From Vespa crabro (lineage: Eukaryota; Arthropoda; Insecta; Hymenoptera; Vespidae): 64,000 bases of DNA. Below, one piece after another: positions 24,644 to 36,860 of this stretch. The notes under the pieces were generated by a model that saw only the letters and a list, made by a program, of their open reading frames with translations, did no database searches and had not been told where the DNA came from. Position 1 is the stretch's first letter. Every line of letters starts with the position of its first letter. The position numbers and the translations under genes were made by a program. The DNA is taken from positions 8,708,557 to 8,772,556 of the forward strand of contig NC_060961.1 in NCBI RefSeq assembly GCF_910589235.1. Reading direction: 5' to 3'.

Positions 24644-26096
24644 AAGAATATTAGGTTGTGAAATAATAATAACTATATTTCAAATCTTACTTAGCCTTTC
24701 TAAAATACTTTTTGTAATAAGTAGTAGTGATTTTATTTATTTATTTTTTATTAAATGTGATAATTTCTAATGAGGACTTATGCACATTGTAGCACATATA
24801 TATGAGGTGGCTTTTCAACTTAATCAGAGGTATTGCTATATAGAATACATGAAAAGAGTCATCTCAATGTGTGCTTCATGCAATAGTACAGTGATATTCT
24901 TATGTATTATTATAATTATACTTTTCTTCAAATTATTTTTGAAGAATTATTTTGAAGAATTTTTTATCAAATTTATTGATAAATGCATAATGAATATTTT
25001 TTTAAATATTCTTTTACAAATTAACATTAAAATTTTTTATTAGAATATGATATTAATGATCAAACACATTCTATATTATCCCTTGTTATTTCTATACATT
25101 TTTTCAATTTTAATTAACTTTTTTTAAATTTTTGTATGTACATCAATTGTAAGTATAAAATTGTTACATATTTCTTCTGTGATGCAATCTACATTGCAAG
25201 ATGCAGACCAAATAATGAAACGTAAATGAGTACTGAATTCAATATATGCAATATCTTTCCCTTTTATTATAGTATTTGACACAGTTAATTTCCAAAAGAA
25301 AAATAATTATAGAGAAGAAAAGTATGTACCATACAGTACCTGTGTTATTAGAAATAAAAACTAAAATATCATGCCTCAAAGGCAAGTAGGATATTTGATG
25401 CATGTCAAGATATTTAAGAACAGCTAAAAAATTTATTACATGTTTTTACATTATCATCATATAGAGATTTTGATAAACAACACGTCTTGATAAAGTCTGC
25501 GTGTATGTGAAAAATACTCTGAGACATATTAATCCCACAATACCAAGATTTCATTGTAAACTTGATGCAGATTCTTATTAATTTATTAATTTAATGTATA
25601 AAGTTGTCTCTTGTCCCTGTGTCTTAATCAATCAATGTTCATCTCTGTCTTAATATAATGTATCGTATAAAACCATTGGATAAAAATAATATAATTATAG
25701 CAAAGCTCTAACAAGTAATATATATTTTTGATCGAACAAAAAAAAATATACTGATAGCGAATAAGAAATAATAACGCGAATAGAAATAAAAAAAGAAAAA
25801 TTATAGAGCCATTCAATTATCAAACCTGAATTGTCAATGCTTTAAGACACTAACTAGATTTATTCTTACATACTTTTTATGCTCTTTGATCTTTTGTAGT
25901 TACTTATGATGCATTTATTAAGTACTGTGATAAAGAAACGCTTATATTATTTTGAATGTTTTTTTTTGCACTTTATTTACAAATAATATAAGAATCACAA
26001 CAACTAGACTTTAACAATTATAATTATCTGCGTATGCTGCCTTTGTATTTATAATTTGAAAAATAAAATTTAATGATGACAAGTATATATACATAT

Positions 26097-26167
<71 letters not shown>

Positions 26168-26228
26168 ATTTATTTCATAAAGCCACTCGCAATAAAATAG
26201 TATTAAAAAGAAAAGAAAAATTATATAA
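24644..26228. other. Kinesin 3' UTR and intergenic DNA
   Basis: AT-rich sequence between the kinesin stop and the end of the opposite-strand protease gene. It contains only short, unrecognisable open frames, plus the AT tract at 26084-26163. Confidence 0.7.
26084..26163. repeat. (AT)n microsatellite
   Basis: About 80 bp of AT dinucleotides with a few ATAC units at the left, lying just beyond the 3' end of the carboxypeptidase gene. Confidence 0.93.
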
Positions 26229-28485
26229 TTATGTTACCAGTATTCTATATATCTGTTGCTTGTATTGCTTGATCCACCGTTTTATATAATAACGATGATA
26301 TTTTCTTGCTAGTATAACACTATAAGGATCTCTAGGATCACTACCTCTTAAGTCAATGTGATGAGCACCTTCTGGAATAATCACAGCAGTTGCAGAAGAA
26401 GACAAATTCCATAACACACCACCACCTGACCATGGATCCAATAATCCGTTGCTAAATAAAAAGTGATTAGTTTCTTGTATAGATTAATTACACTATTTAA
26501 CCATTAAATTTACCTAAAGACAATATTGGTCGCTGTTGAAAGATCATTACACCCATATTCTTTACAAACCATGTATGGATCAGAATGTATACCACATTTT
26601 TTAAAACAATCCTCGCTTATCTTTTTAATATCCCAAGGTTCAAATCGAAACATGTCATTCACTCCGTCACTACAAATATTTATTAATATTTCGCTACATG
26701 CTTGATAAACCCAAGCCTGTGCATCTAAGTTTCCTGAAGCGTCTTTTGTATCTGTGCAATTTATTTGGCCAGTATAATTTGTGAAAATATTTAACGCTTT
26801 ATACAATGCTGTTAACAGCGGTTTTCCAGTTAGGGTCTTATTTGATAAATGACTACAGAAAACCTGGAAAGAAGGTAGAAGCAGAAAATTAATATCATAA
26901 TATTAATCTATGCCTTATATTTTTTGTCAGATCATTTTTGTAATCACTGCCATAAATATCTCTTCTTACTTTAACAGGATTAGCAGGTAATGGTACTATA
27001 AAATTGGTTTCATACGGATAATTAACCATTGCAATAGTTCCATAAACATCTTCCAAGAAAGCCAGTAATTCTTCAACGTGTGTTGAATTTGTAAGCGGAT
27101 GACATAATTTCCAGTTTTCTGACAACCATTTCTTGCCCTCGTCTGTTAATAAAAACATGAAGCCATAATTCCTTTCGACCCAAAAAAAAATAGAATAAAA
27201 AAAAGAAAAAATATCTTTATCAGCTTACCGTTCGATGTGAGATTCTTTATTACATTCCATGATCTTCGTATTAATTTCGGACATGTATCATGTACCGCAC
27301 GATAACTCGATGTTGTTATACGTGCAAAAGATTCGCAAGAAGAGACACCAGTAAATTGCAAAATCGGAGCTGATGCTGCAATGGCTCTGTAAATACATAC
27401 ATATGCATTTATATACAGTTAATGTGACTAAAAAATTTTTCGTAAAAACTAATGAATAATTTCTAAAACTAAATGCTTATAACGAAAGGATAATAAGAAA
27501 CTTTACTTTTTCATTAATGCAATAAACGCAATCCTTCGGTTACAAATTACAAATAAAATTTTTACGTTAATCGTAAGATTTTACCGTGAAAGAATTATCT
27601 CTATGAGGTTTACAAGGTAAGATAATGTTTTAGAAAATATTGTTCCTCTATCTAAAGTAAATATGAAACATTTTCTTGTTATTTCTTTGATAGCATACCC
27701 TTGGACAATGTGCGGATATTTCATACGCATCCATGCACTAAGCATACCGCCATAAGAACCACCGAAGACAATAACAGGACTATGCTTTCTAATCTCATTT
27801 GATCTCAAATATTCGATTAGATCGACATAATCCGCGATGGCTTGTTGCGACGTCAAATATCCCGAATGTGCAGGATCAACCAGAGATTTATTTCCAAATG
27901 GCATTGACTTCCCATAATATCGATGTTCGGCAAAAATTACCATAGCACCGAATTCGGGTGCTATTTCCCACATAAAACCCTAAAAGAAAAAAGAAAACAT
28001 TTTTTGTCAATTTTGTCAAAAAAAGAAAAACAAGATCGATCGAGAAATATAAGGTATCATAATTACAGTATTTTCGGCGAATACTTCTATATCACCTTCA
28101 TTTCCTGTATAAAAGAAAATAGGTGCATTGTTCCCCTGTCGCCATGTATCATTCACGAGATATCTGATATTAAATTTATCTGTCACAGCAAAGCTAAAAT
28201 GATCTACCTGCGAAACGTATAAAAAATGAATATATATATATTTTTTTTTCTCGTTGAAAATACATATCCAATAATTTATCTGTATACAAAATTAATTGAT
28301 AATTCATCACTTACCGGGACTTCGAACGTTTTAATCTCGTATTTATATTTCGCGCCATTTTCATTAATATGATTTCGTTTTTTCATTTGCGCTATGTGAA
28401 ATCGATTCAATAATTTTAACTGTAACGCCGATGGCGATAGGAAAAATATTATCACGGAAAATATTAGGATGCATTTCTGCTTCAT
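26229..28485 (-). CDS. Lysosomal Pro-X carboxypeptidase-like serine protease (family S28)
   Basis: Seven minus-strand exons: 28315-28485, 28067-28207, 27699-27979, 27229-27386, 26970-27142, 26514-26863 and 26229-26451. They total 1497 nt and encode 498 residues, the usual length of prolylcarboxypeptidase. The N-terminus is a signal peptide (hydrophobic IFSVIIFFLSPSA). The family block FFYTGNEGD is present. The nucleophile elbow is GGSYGGM with Ser179, Asp430 lies in NGLLDPWSGG, and His455 lies in GAHHIDLR. These numbers coincide with the triad I recall for human PRCP. The enzyme removes a C-terminal residue after proline in acidic compartments. Many cysteines in the insert domain fit a secreted or lysosomal glycoprotein. 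No lesions are seen. DPP7, a close S28 relative, is the main alternative, but the wording favours PRCP. Confidence 0.92.
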
Positions 28486-29138
28486 TATGATAACTACTGT
28501 TCACGATGCAACTTGGAATGCGACTGATTCGATTTGATACGAATTTATAAAATGCATGAGTCTCATTTACATACACTGTCTTGAAAAATTACGATCTCTT
28601 CGTTCACGCACTGTTCATGGATAATTGAAAATTAAATTATACGATATTAGTGAAGTGAACTTTGAATATTTATTATCAACGGCAACAGTTGATATTAATA
28701 TCTTTAGATATATATTTTTACATTTCTTATAATTAAATCAAGAAAAATAAACGTAATAAGTTCTGCACGCGTCAGCACCATCTGCAGGAAGGGCGCTCGA
28801 AGGTTATCGAACAATCGACGACCTAATATACTCATCGATATGTAGACGCGTTAGAAGAACGTGAATCCGATCTAATAAAATAATGTGACAAATTCGGAAT
28901 AAAATACTTTTTTTCATTTTCATTTATATATATATATATGTATATATGACAAATGTGATACGAAATAATTAAATTATACCGAATGTACAGCATTAAAACA
29001 AATGAATGCAAAATCAAATTTACAATTAAAACTACGTTTCTATATAAAAAAAGAAAAAATAGTCATCAATGTAATTTTTCAAATGGTTTTAACATTATGA
29101 AACGATATATTGTTTTTCCTTTTGTAAAATAAATCTGT
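28486..29138. other. Intergenic, upstream of the carboxypeptidase and downstream of H4
   Basis: No gene is seen. The stretch 28760-28805 is less AT-rich and includes a partial CTCF-like match (ACCATCTGCAGGAAGGGCGC) with at least two mismatches, so I do not call it as a site. Confidence 0.6.
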
Positions 29139-29154
29139 GGCCCTGAAAAGGGCC
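29139..29154 (-). terminator. Histone 3'-end stem-loop of H4
   Basis: Read on the minus strand, GGCCCTTTTCAGGGCC forms a 6-bp stem with a 4-nt loop 22 bp after the H4 stop. This is the classic processing signal of replication-dependent histone mRNAs, bound by SLBP. Confidence 0.93.
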
Positions 29155-29176
29155 GATTGAACGAACAATTTTCTTT

Positions 29177-30192
<1,016 letters not shown>

Positions 30193-30227
30193 ATACCAAG
30201 TCCTCCCTTCCTCACCACCAAAAAAAC

Positions 30228-30243
30228 GGCCCTTATTAGGGCC
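30228..30243 (+). terminator. Histone 3'-end stem-loop of H3
   Basis: GGCCCTTATTAGGGCC, a 6-bp stem with loop TTAT, lies 35 bp after the H3 stop and is preceded by an A-rich run. It is the SLBP-type processing signal. Confidence 0.92.
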
Positions 30244-32428
30244 CAAATTAATTAAATTACATAGGAAGAACTTTACGGTATTAACTATCACATATCATAT
30301 AGTAATATTTAAGTAATATTGCAGATTTTATTTAACTAGTTATGAATATTAATATTTATTTATTTTTTTTTTTTTGCAATATTAAATTTTTGTCAGTCTC
30401 TATGACAAAATTTTGTAAATCATAAAGAGATTTGAAAAATTTATATAATAATTTACTATAATAATCTATAAGATTACGAATATCAATAAATACATATGTA
30501 CTTAACCTCTTTAGATATACAGTACATAAATATAGCATAAAAAGCTTAATAAAAGTATTCTTTTATTACAGCGTGTTTCAACAAATAAATGAAATGTATT
30601 TTGTACTTGATAAAAAAGTAAATTTTTCTTTTATGTTACATTTTTATATTTTATCTTTTATTTATGTAATACGTGACAGACGTAATTATTTCCCGCCAAA
30701 TTGATATCTTTACATACGATGTAAAAACTTTAGGATGTAAAAAAGATTAAAAGAACGTCGATAATGCAAGAATGAAGCTATATAAAATAAATATAATCGT
30801 TATTTAAATATTATAAAAAAAAATATGGGAATCGACAAATTTTGCAAAATATTAATAAATGTTTGCCTTTATTTACTGTTAATTTAAAATTCTATAATTA
30901 TAATGAATTTTATAAAATTCAAATTCAAGAATTCAAAAGATAAATATCAGAATAATAAATACATGTGTATAGAGATGGTCATTACAAAACAAAGAAATGA
31001 ATTGAACGTAAACCTAACCTTAATTATGACAAAATTCTATAGCAATAAAATAATTGAATTTAAATCTAATACTTTAATATAATTTATTTAATTTTAATTT
31101 AATACCATTATAAAAGATATATGTTTTCTCAGTTCCTTATATACATTGTATATTACTACTTATTAAATACAAGCAAAACGAAAATATCTTACTACTAATT
31201 AATAACTTGATATCGTAACATGTTTCAAATAAAAGGGATAAACTTTGAATTTTAATCAACCATAATCGTAAACGTAAACATGGGTGAGTTTGTTTCTTTG
31301 TAAAAATTATTATATAGCATTGCTGTAACAAGTAAACTTTCTCTTATCGATTATTGATATTCTTTGATACTTTATAATATTTAAGTTCACCTTTCTAAAC
31401 AATTGTAACACAAAATATTGACTTATTCAATTTCTTATCTTTGTGAATGGTAAGTTGAAGATGTAACGAGATAGTTCTAGTTCTTTTTTTATCTCAAATA
31501 ATATTTCCTGCTAATTTCAACACTTCCGTCGTGAGATATTCCATAAAGGGTTTCAAGTAAATCCGATAACTGAACACTAATTTGTTCGGCATAAATTCAA
31601 TCTTTTTTTATGAAAGCCTATTAATATATGACCAACAGAAAATTCAAGAACTGCTTATTGTAGAATGTAACTTTACCTTTCCTTTTGCTTTGACTTCTTT
31701 GCTACGTTTCAGACATCTGCTATATATTGGTTTGATTAAAAAATTCTTTCGGTTTTCTATATAAAAGTAAAAGATACATTTTTCATTTTCCAGATAATCT
31801 CATAATTACCATAAACTTTGTATCTTTCTAAGAAAAAAACTGTACCAGATATCTTTTGTATTGTCCCAAGGAATTGTAAGAGATATAAAAAATAAAACAA
31901 AAGAGAATTAAAAATTTTTATGACTCAAATTTTAAAGGAATAAACGTAATGAATCATTCAATATTATAGCAAATAACGATTAAAAAATAATGACTTGTAT
32001 TAAAAATTTGAATAACTTAAGAAAGTACTAATAAACATTTATTTTATTTTTTTTTTCTTCAACTTTCTATCTCATGTTCTTTTCCTTTATTATTTTCTTT
32101 TCTTACTATATGAAAGCACTTTTTTTTTATAGATAGCCTGAATAAGCCTACTTATTCTAGGCTAATAAAGAAAATAAAAGAAACCATAAGTCAGATTTTA
32201 GAACTTATATACATTCTTATCGATTCTTTCTTTCGTGTTTCTTTTTTTTTATAAATCAAGTAAGTAGATAAGAAAACACGTCAGAATCATCTTACCTATT
32301 CACTGTTCTTATAGATAAGGTCTATTTATCAATAGATGTACTGTATTTATGGAAATTACTTTTCTAAAGTTAATTAAGAAGCCACCACAATTTGAAATTT
32401 TATATATCATAATTGTTGCAATCGTAAA
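30244..32428. other. AT-rich spacer between H3 and H2B
   Basis: 2.2 kb with no convincing coding exon on either strand. No H2A or H1 gene or remnant is visible here. Confidence 0.65.
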
Positions 32429-32487
32429 CCAATGGCTTACGAGAATTTCTCTGATCCACGGTGATTGGTTCTCTATCTCTTATATAC
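32429..32487 (+). promoter_or_regulatory. H2B promoter elements
   Basis: A CCAAT box lies at 32429-32433, an inverted CCAAT (ATTGG) at 32464-32468 and a TATA-like TATATAC at 32481-32487. The last is about 125 bp before the H2B ATG, similar to the spacing in the H4/H3 promoter. Confidence 0.6.
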
Positions 32488-32605
32488 TCGTCTACTGAGC
32501 CCGTAGTACTCAAGATTTGACGAACCGTCAAAGGCGATTATTATCAGTATCTCTGTGTTATAATTTGTCAATCATTTGTAAGTTCCGTACGAAGTATTAT
32601 TTAAA

Positions 32606-32965
32606 ATGCCTTTAAAAATCAAGTCTAAAGCAGTGAAAAGTCCAAAAAGTGTAAGGAAAACTGATCAGAAAAGAAAACGAAAAAGGAAGGAAAGTTACGC
32701 AATATATATTTACAAAGTATTAAAACAAGTACATCCAGATACTGGAATTTCTAGTAGAGCCATGAGCATAATGAACAGTTTCGTAACTGATATATTTGAA
32801 AGATTAGCTGCTGAATCATCACGATTGGCAATTCACAACAAAAGAGCTACGATTAGCTCTCGAGAAATTCAAACCGCTGTACGTTTATTAATTCCTGGCG
32901 AACTTGCCAAGCATGCTGTTAGTGAAGGAACAAAAGCTGTTACCAAATATACCAGTACTACATAA
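32606..32965 (+). CDS. H2B: Histone H2B, diverged variant
   Basis: Complete and intronless, 119 residues. The core is clearly H2B (RKRKESYAIYIYKVLKQV, DTGISSRAMSIMNSF, AKHAVSEGTKAVTKYTS). The N-terminal tail (MPLKIKSKAVKSPKSVRKTD) differs from usual insect H2B. The core also carries many substitutions, for example FVTDIFERL, AAESSRLAIHNKRATISS and LLIPGE, and the C-terminus is STT instead of SSK. The ubiquitin-acceptor lysine context KAVTKYTS is kept. A histone stem-loop follows. It is likely a real expressed variant and not a pseudogene, because the frame is intact and changes are mostly conservative. Confidence 0.95.
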   Translation: MPLKIKSKAVKSPKSVRKTDQKRKRKRKESYAIYIYKVLKQVHPDTGISSRAMSIMNSFVTDIFERLAAESSRLAIHNKRATISSREIQTAVRLLIPGELAKHAVSEGTKAVTKYTSTT

Positions 32966-33030
32966 TACAACATTTAATTTACGAAAAAAAAAGAAGAGAA
33001 AGAAAAAGATTTACGAAAACAAATAAAAAT

Positions 33031-33046
33031 GGCCCTTTTAAGGGCC
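33031..33046 (+). terminator. Histone 3'-end stem-loop of H2B
   Basis: GGCCCTTTTAAGGGCC, a 6-bp stem with a 4-nt loop, lies 65 bp after the H2B stop and is preceded by an A-rich stretch. The distance is longer than for H3 and H4. Confidence 0.88.
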
Positions 33047-34005
33047 GACAAAAATTTAATACGTTAACAATTTCTCTTAGCTATGTACTCGTTTAATATT
33101 AATTATACTCATTTTATAACAGAATAAAATTTATATATTTGGTATATTATTTTTCTCATTTTATTGTATTAAAGAAATGTAAATATAATAATTAAAATTA
33201 TATAAATAATTTTTCAATATCCAATATATTAATATATTCGTACGAAACAAAGTAATTGTTTGAAAGAAGTCGCCAGGAGAGGATAGAGCGCTGATCAACG
33301 TATATTTAAAAGGTATTTAAGAAATATATGTTCGATCAACTACTCCGAAATCATAAAATTCATTCTTTTTTTGTAGAAGAACTCTTTTTAAATACTCTTC
33401 GAAAGCCAGCGAAGAACGATAAAAGAAAATATTATGATTTACACATAAAACGTATGTATGTACAACATCTTTATAAAATATTTTCCTAATTTTAGTTCTT
33501 ATTAAATCAATCAATTTATTAATAGATTTCAGTTTTACTTGAAATCAATCTGTGTGTATATATATATACGTTTGAAAAAGATAAAATCTCATATTTAAAG
33601 GTCATGATTTATGTTATTATTACATGGAAACAATAAACGAGGAATAGGTATAGCGAACGAAAAAGGAAAAAAAAATAGCAATGTAATCAACAAAGTATTT
33701 TTTTTTATCAAAATCATTGTGTCATATTAACATTGAATACGTGAGATATAAATAATATGTTTAACATTACTATAATATTACACTAAATTGATAGCATATC
33801 AAACTTTATATTATATTTTTGCTGTACGTAATATTTGATTTATATATAAATATATATATATATATAAGAAAATAAAAAAGAAGTTATTTTATTTTCTTAA
33901 GGAAAGTATTTCAGATGAACAAGTCTTCTTTTTGTATGTTCATATTTTTTTTTAAATTAGGCTGACGATTACATAGTTACGGCCTTGATGTCTATTCGAT
34001 CTACT
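33047..34005. other. AT-rich intergenic DNA
   Basis: No gene is seen between the H2B stem-loop and the next promoter region. Only short unrecognisable open frames and AT runs occur. Confidence 0.65.
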
Positions 34006-34018
34006 TGCCATCTAGTGG
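34006..34018 (-). promoter_or_regulatory. Candidate CTCF site upstream of the C9orf85-like gene
   Basis: Read on the minus strand, CCACTAGATGGCA matches the CTCF core CCASYAGRKGGCR at all 13 positions. It lies about 310 bp upstream of the C9orf85-like start codon and between the histone genes and the next gene block. The match is sequence-only and binding is inference. Confidence 0.45.
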
Positions 34019-34326
34019 TGGAACTTTGTTCTAATATCAAACATATGACATTATCGTGATTATTTATATATTTTATTTTCATTCAATAAGTGGGTATATA
34101 CACACATCTATATACATATATGTATATATATATATATATAAATTAATCGAAGTTTTATCATTAAATAATGAATTAATCACGAACATTAATTTATTCAGTA
34201 TTTTATTTCAAATAATTCATAATACACACAGTATACAAAGTAAACATTTTGTTATTATAAAATAATATGCATTATAAAATAATATATATATAGATATTTC
34301 GCAAATAAATTAATAACGGCACAAAT

Positions 34327-35046
34327 ATGAGTTGTCAGAAGGGAAATGCAAATCGATCTAGGCCTCAAAAATACAAAAATCAAACTGCCTTCAAGAATGA
34401 TTTACATGATACTTCTCATAAAACAAAGTTTATTAATAATATCGAGGTAACCAATGTGTGTGAAAGATGTAAAAAAATAATCGAGTGGAAGATCAAATAC
34501 AAGAAATATAAACCTCTTAAAGCACCAGCTAAATGCACTAAGTGCGAACAGAAAACTGTAAAGCATGCTTATCACATCATGTGCCTGTCTTGTGCAAAAA
34601 ATCATCAAGTTTGTCCTAAATGTGGTGAAAAGCGTGAAATAATTGAGGGTAAACCGAGTAGAGAAGAAAGTATTAAATTAGATGCAGAATTACAGACATT
34701 GTTAAAAAAGTTACCAGAAAGGAAACGTAGAACATTTATAAGATATATGAATCGTAATTGTTAAATATATATTTCAATATTTACAGATTATACGTATGAT
34801 TATATTATATATATTTTTTATTTAGGTAACACAAAAAAATCTAATCCTGAAAGTAATAGTGATGAGAAAGGAGACTTGGAAGAAAGTGATGCTGACGAAG
34901 AGAACGAAAAGAGTACAGAAAAATTATCTTTAAATAAAGAAAATATATTAGATGAACTGAAAGCTTTAGTAATTAAGGAAGGAAAAAATGATTTTAATAA
35001 TGATTTTAGTGATGATTCAGAAAATGATTCAGACTCTATTATGTAA
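34327..35046 (+). CDS. C9orf85-like zinc-ribbon protein (DUF2039)
   Basis: Two exons, 34327-34753 and 34826-35046, total 648 nt and encode 215 residues. The N-terminus MSCQKGNANRSRPQKYKN, the CERCKKIIEWKIKYKKYKPL segment and the paired CxxC motifs (CERC, CTKC, CLSC, CPKC) are the signature of the C9orf85/DUF2039 family, whose molecular role is not established. The cysteine pairs probably bind zinc. Exon 2 encodes an acidic Asp/Glu/Ser-rich tail. Two donors of the same phase lie 6 nt apart (after 34753 and 34759); I chose the first because GTAATT is the better consensus. Reading through the intron would stop shortly after NRNC. Confidence 0.9.
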
Positions 35047-35377
35047 ATATTTTCTATGCGAAATATATCTTTTTTGATCATAAATTGTTATACTCCAAAT
35101 TAATATGTTTCATTTGTATTTTATTAATGTCTCATTATTCATTACATAATTAAAATACTACATTCTTTTTACAACACAGTTGTTGTGATAACTGATTGAT
35201 AAATGACAATAATTGTTGTGAATGTAGTTATATATTAAATCTATACTAGATTCATTATAATCTTTATATGATTTATTATAATGTATCTTTATATATAAAT
35301 TTTTTACTTTAATTTTTGAGAACTTTTATGAGTTTTATATCATTTTACTTTGTTTAAACTGTTTTTTAATCTAGAAA
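35047..35377. other. Short intergenic spacer
   Basis: 331 bp of AT-rich DNA between the C9orf85-like stop and the start of the first ODF3-like gene. It should hold the 3' UTR of one and the promoter of the other. No other feature is seen. Confidence 0.6.
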
Positions 35378-36465
35378 ATGGAAGACGTAGAAAATAAACC
35401 AAAAGTTGATTGTCTAACCAAAGGTATATAAGGGAAATATTTATACATTGTAACAGTAACCTCATAATATTTTTTATTATACCGATATAATTAAAATGAA
35501 AATTTTAACTTAGGACCTGGACCAGTTTATAAATTACCTCCATTAGTTGGATATGTTGGACATGATCCATCTAAACATAGGGGTCCAGCATATAGTATAC
35601 GGTTTCGTGTAGGATTAAGTGACAAAACCGTTGGTCCTGGTCCACGCTATAACATCAATAAATTAACAAAATTTGGATTAGATAAATCACCAGCATACAC
35701 GATAGCTATTAAATATCCTGATACAAGTAAAAATATGAATTTTGCAAATATACATGTTTTGTAACCATAAGATTATATAAAACATTAAATTCTGTGACTA
35801 ACTATTTATATTATTTTTTAGTTTTGAGTTTAGGACCAGGACCTGGTGCATATGCGCCTGAACAATGTCTCCCAATGAATCATAGTCGTAGAGCTCCTGC
35901 ATATACCATAAAATCAAAAGGTCAACCCTTACAAATTATTGAAGGGCCTGGGCCAAATGCTTACACAATACCAACATGTATAGGCCCTAAAATACCAGAT
36001 ATGAGAACACAAGCTGCTTATACCATGTGTGTAAATTTTATTATTAATTTAATAATAATTTATTAAATTAAATTCAGTAACTAATATATATTAGGTTGGA
36101 AACTATGAAACGGGTGTTGAATGAAAATAAATAACTAAACAAAAACGCCCGTTTCATAGTTTCCAACCTAATGTTACTCATTTATACAATATTTTTTATT
36201 TTTCAGTGGTGCCTATTATGAACCACCATTAGAGTCTTTAGGTCCGGGTCCAGCAGCTTACGCGGATCTTAATCAAAATGTTATAAAGAAACGCAATCCA
36301 GCATATAGTCTTAAATGGCGTCATGATCTTTCTGAAGGATATATTAGTCCTGGTCCGCGTTATAATCCTACGTATAATATTGGAAGACGTGCCCCAAAAT
36401 ACTCCTTTGGCGTTAGACATAGTATATGTGCAGGAAATCCCATTACGAGTTTAGATGAAGATTGA
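35378..36465 (+). CDS. ODF3/SHIPPO-repeat sperm-tail protein, copy A
   Basis: Four exons, 35378-35423, 35514-35726, 35822-36026 and 36207-36465, total 723 nt and encode 240 residues. The protein is built of repeated Pro-Gly-Pro units, such as GPGPVYKLP, GPGPRYNI, GPGPGAYAP, GPGPNAYTIP, GPGPAAYAD and SPGPRYNP. They alternate with APAYTI/SPAYTI/NPAYSL blocks and end in APKYSFGVRHS. This is the SHIPPO (STPG) repeat of outer dense fibre protein 3, a sperm-tail and axonemal microtubule-associated family. It is next to a tandem copy with matching intron phases (1,1,2). A mariner-like hairpin lies in intron 3. An AATAAA at 36546-36551 could serve for polyadenylation. Confidence 0.9.
36091..36171. 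mobile_element. Short mariner-like inverted-repeat element (MITE)
   Basis: The 81-bp element begins TTAGGTTGGAAACTATGAAA and ends with the inverse complement. The arms are about 28 bp with one mismatch, around a short AT-rich centre with no coding sequence. The start TTAGGT and the internal TATGAAA...CGTT pattern resemble terminal repeats of mariner (mauritiana-like) transposons. It lies in intron 3 of ODF3-like copy A. The left flank ends in TA; the right flank begins TG, so the expected TA duplication is not intact. Confidence 0.75.
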
Positions 36466-36564
36466 TTAGAAAAATATGGATGTGTTTCATTATCAAGCTT
36501 CTGTAAAAATTGTATAATAACTTTATATATTCCAATATCTTATTTAATAAATGTGGTCTTCAAT

Positions 36565-36568
<4 letters not shown>

Positions 36569-36616
<48 letters not shown>

Positions 36617-36666
36617 TATATAATTATATGTACATATATATTTTCAATAATTATACACATATATAC

Positions 36667-36719
<53 letters not shown>
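36569..36719. repeat. Two (AT)n microsatellites
   Basis: AT runs at about 36569-36612 and 36670-36719, separated by AT-rich unique sequence, in the spacer between the two ODF3-like genes. The rest of 36466-36860 shows no gene. Confidence 0.92.
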
Positions 36720-36722
<3 letters not shown>

Positions 36723-36860
36723 TGATATATTGTATCGAACTATCAATTGTTTCTTTTCTCGTGTAACCAAAATGGAATTGAGATAAAAATTACAATATTT
36801 TTTGTTTTATAAATACAAAATTTCTTGTCAGATATCTAAATTTATAAGAATTTGATTACA

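Noticed and set aside
24651..24666. TTAGGTTGTGAAATAA, resembling a mariner end
   Set aside because: No inverted partner is found nearby and it lies in the kinesin 3' UTR, so a single short match is not enough.
28768..28798. CTCF-like match upstream of the carboxypeptidase
   Set aside because: At least two core mismatches; weaker than chance would require for a call.
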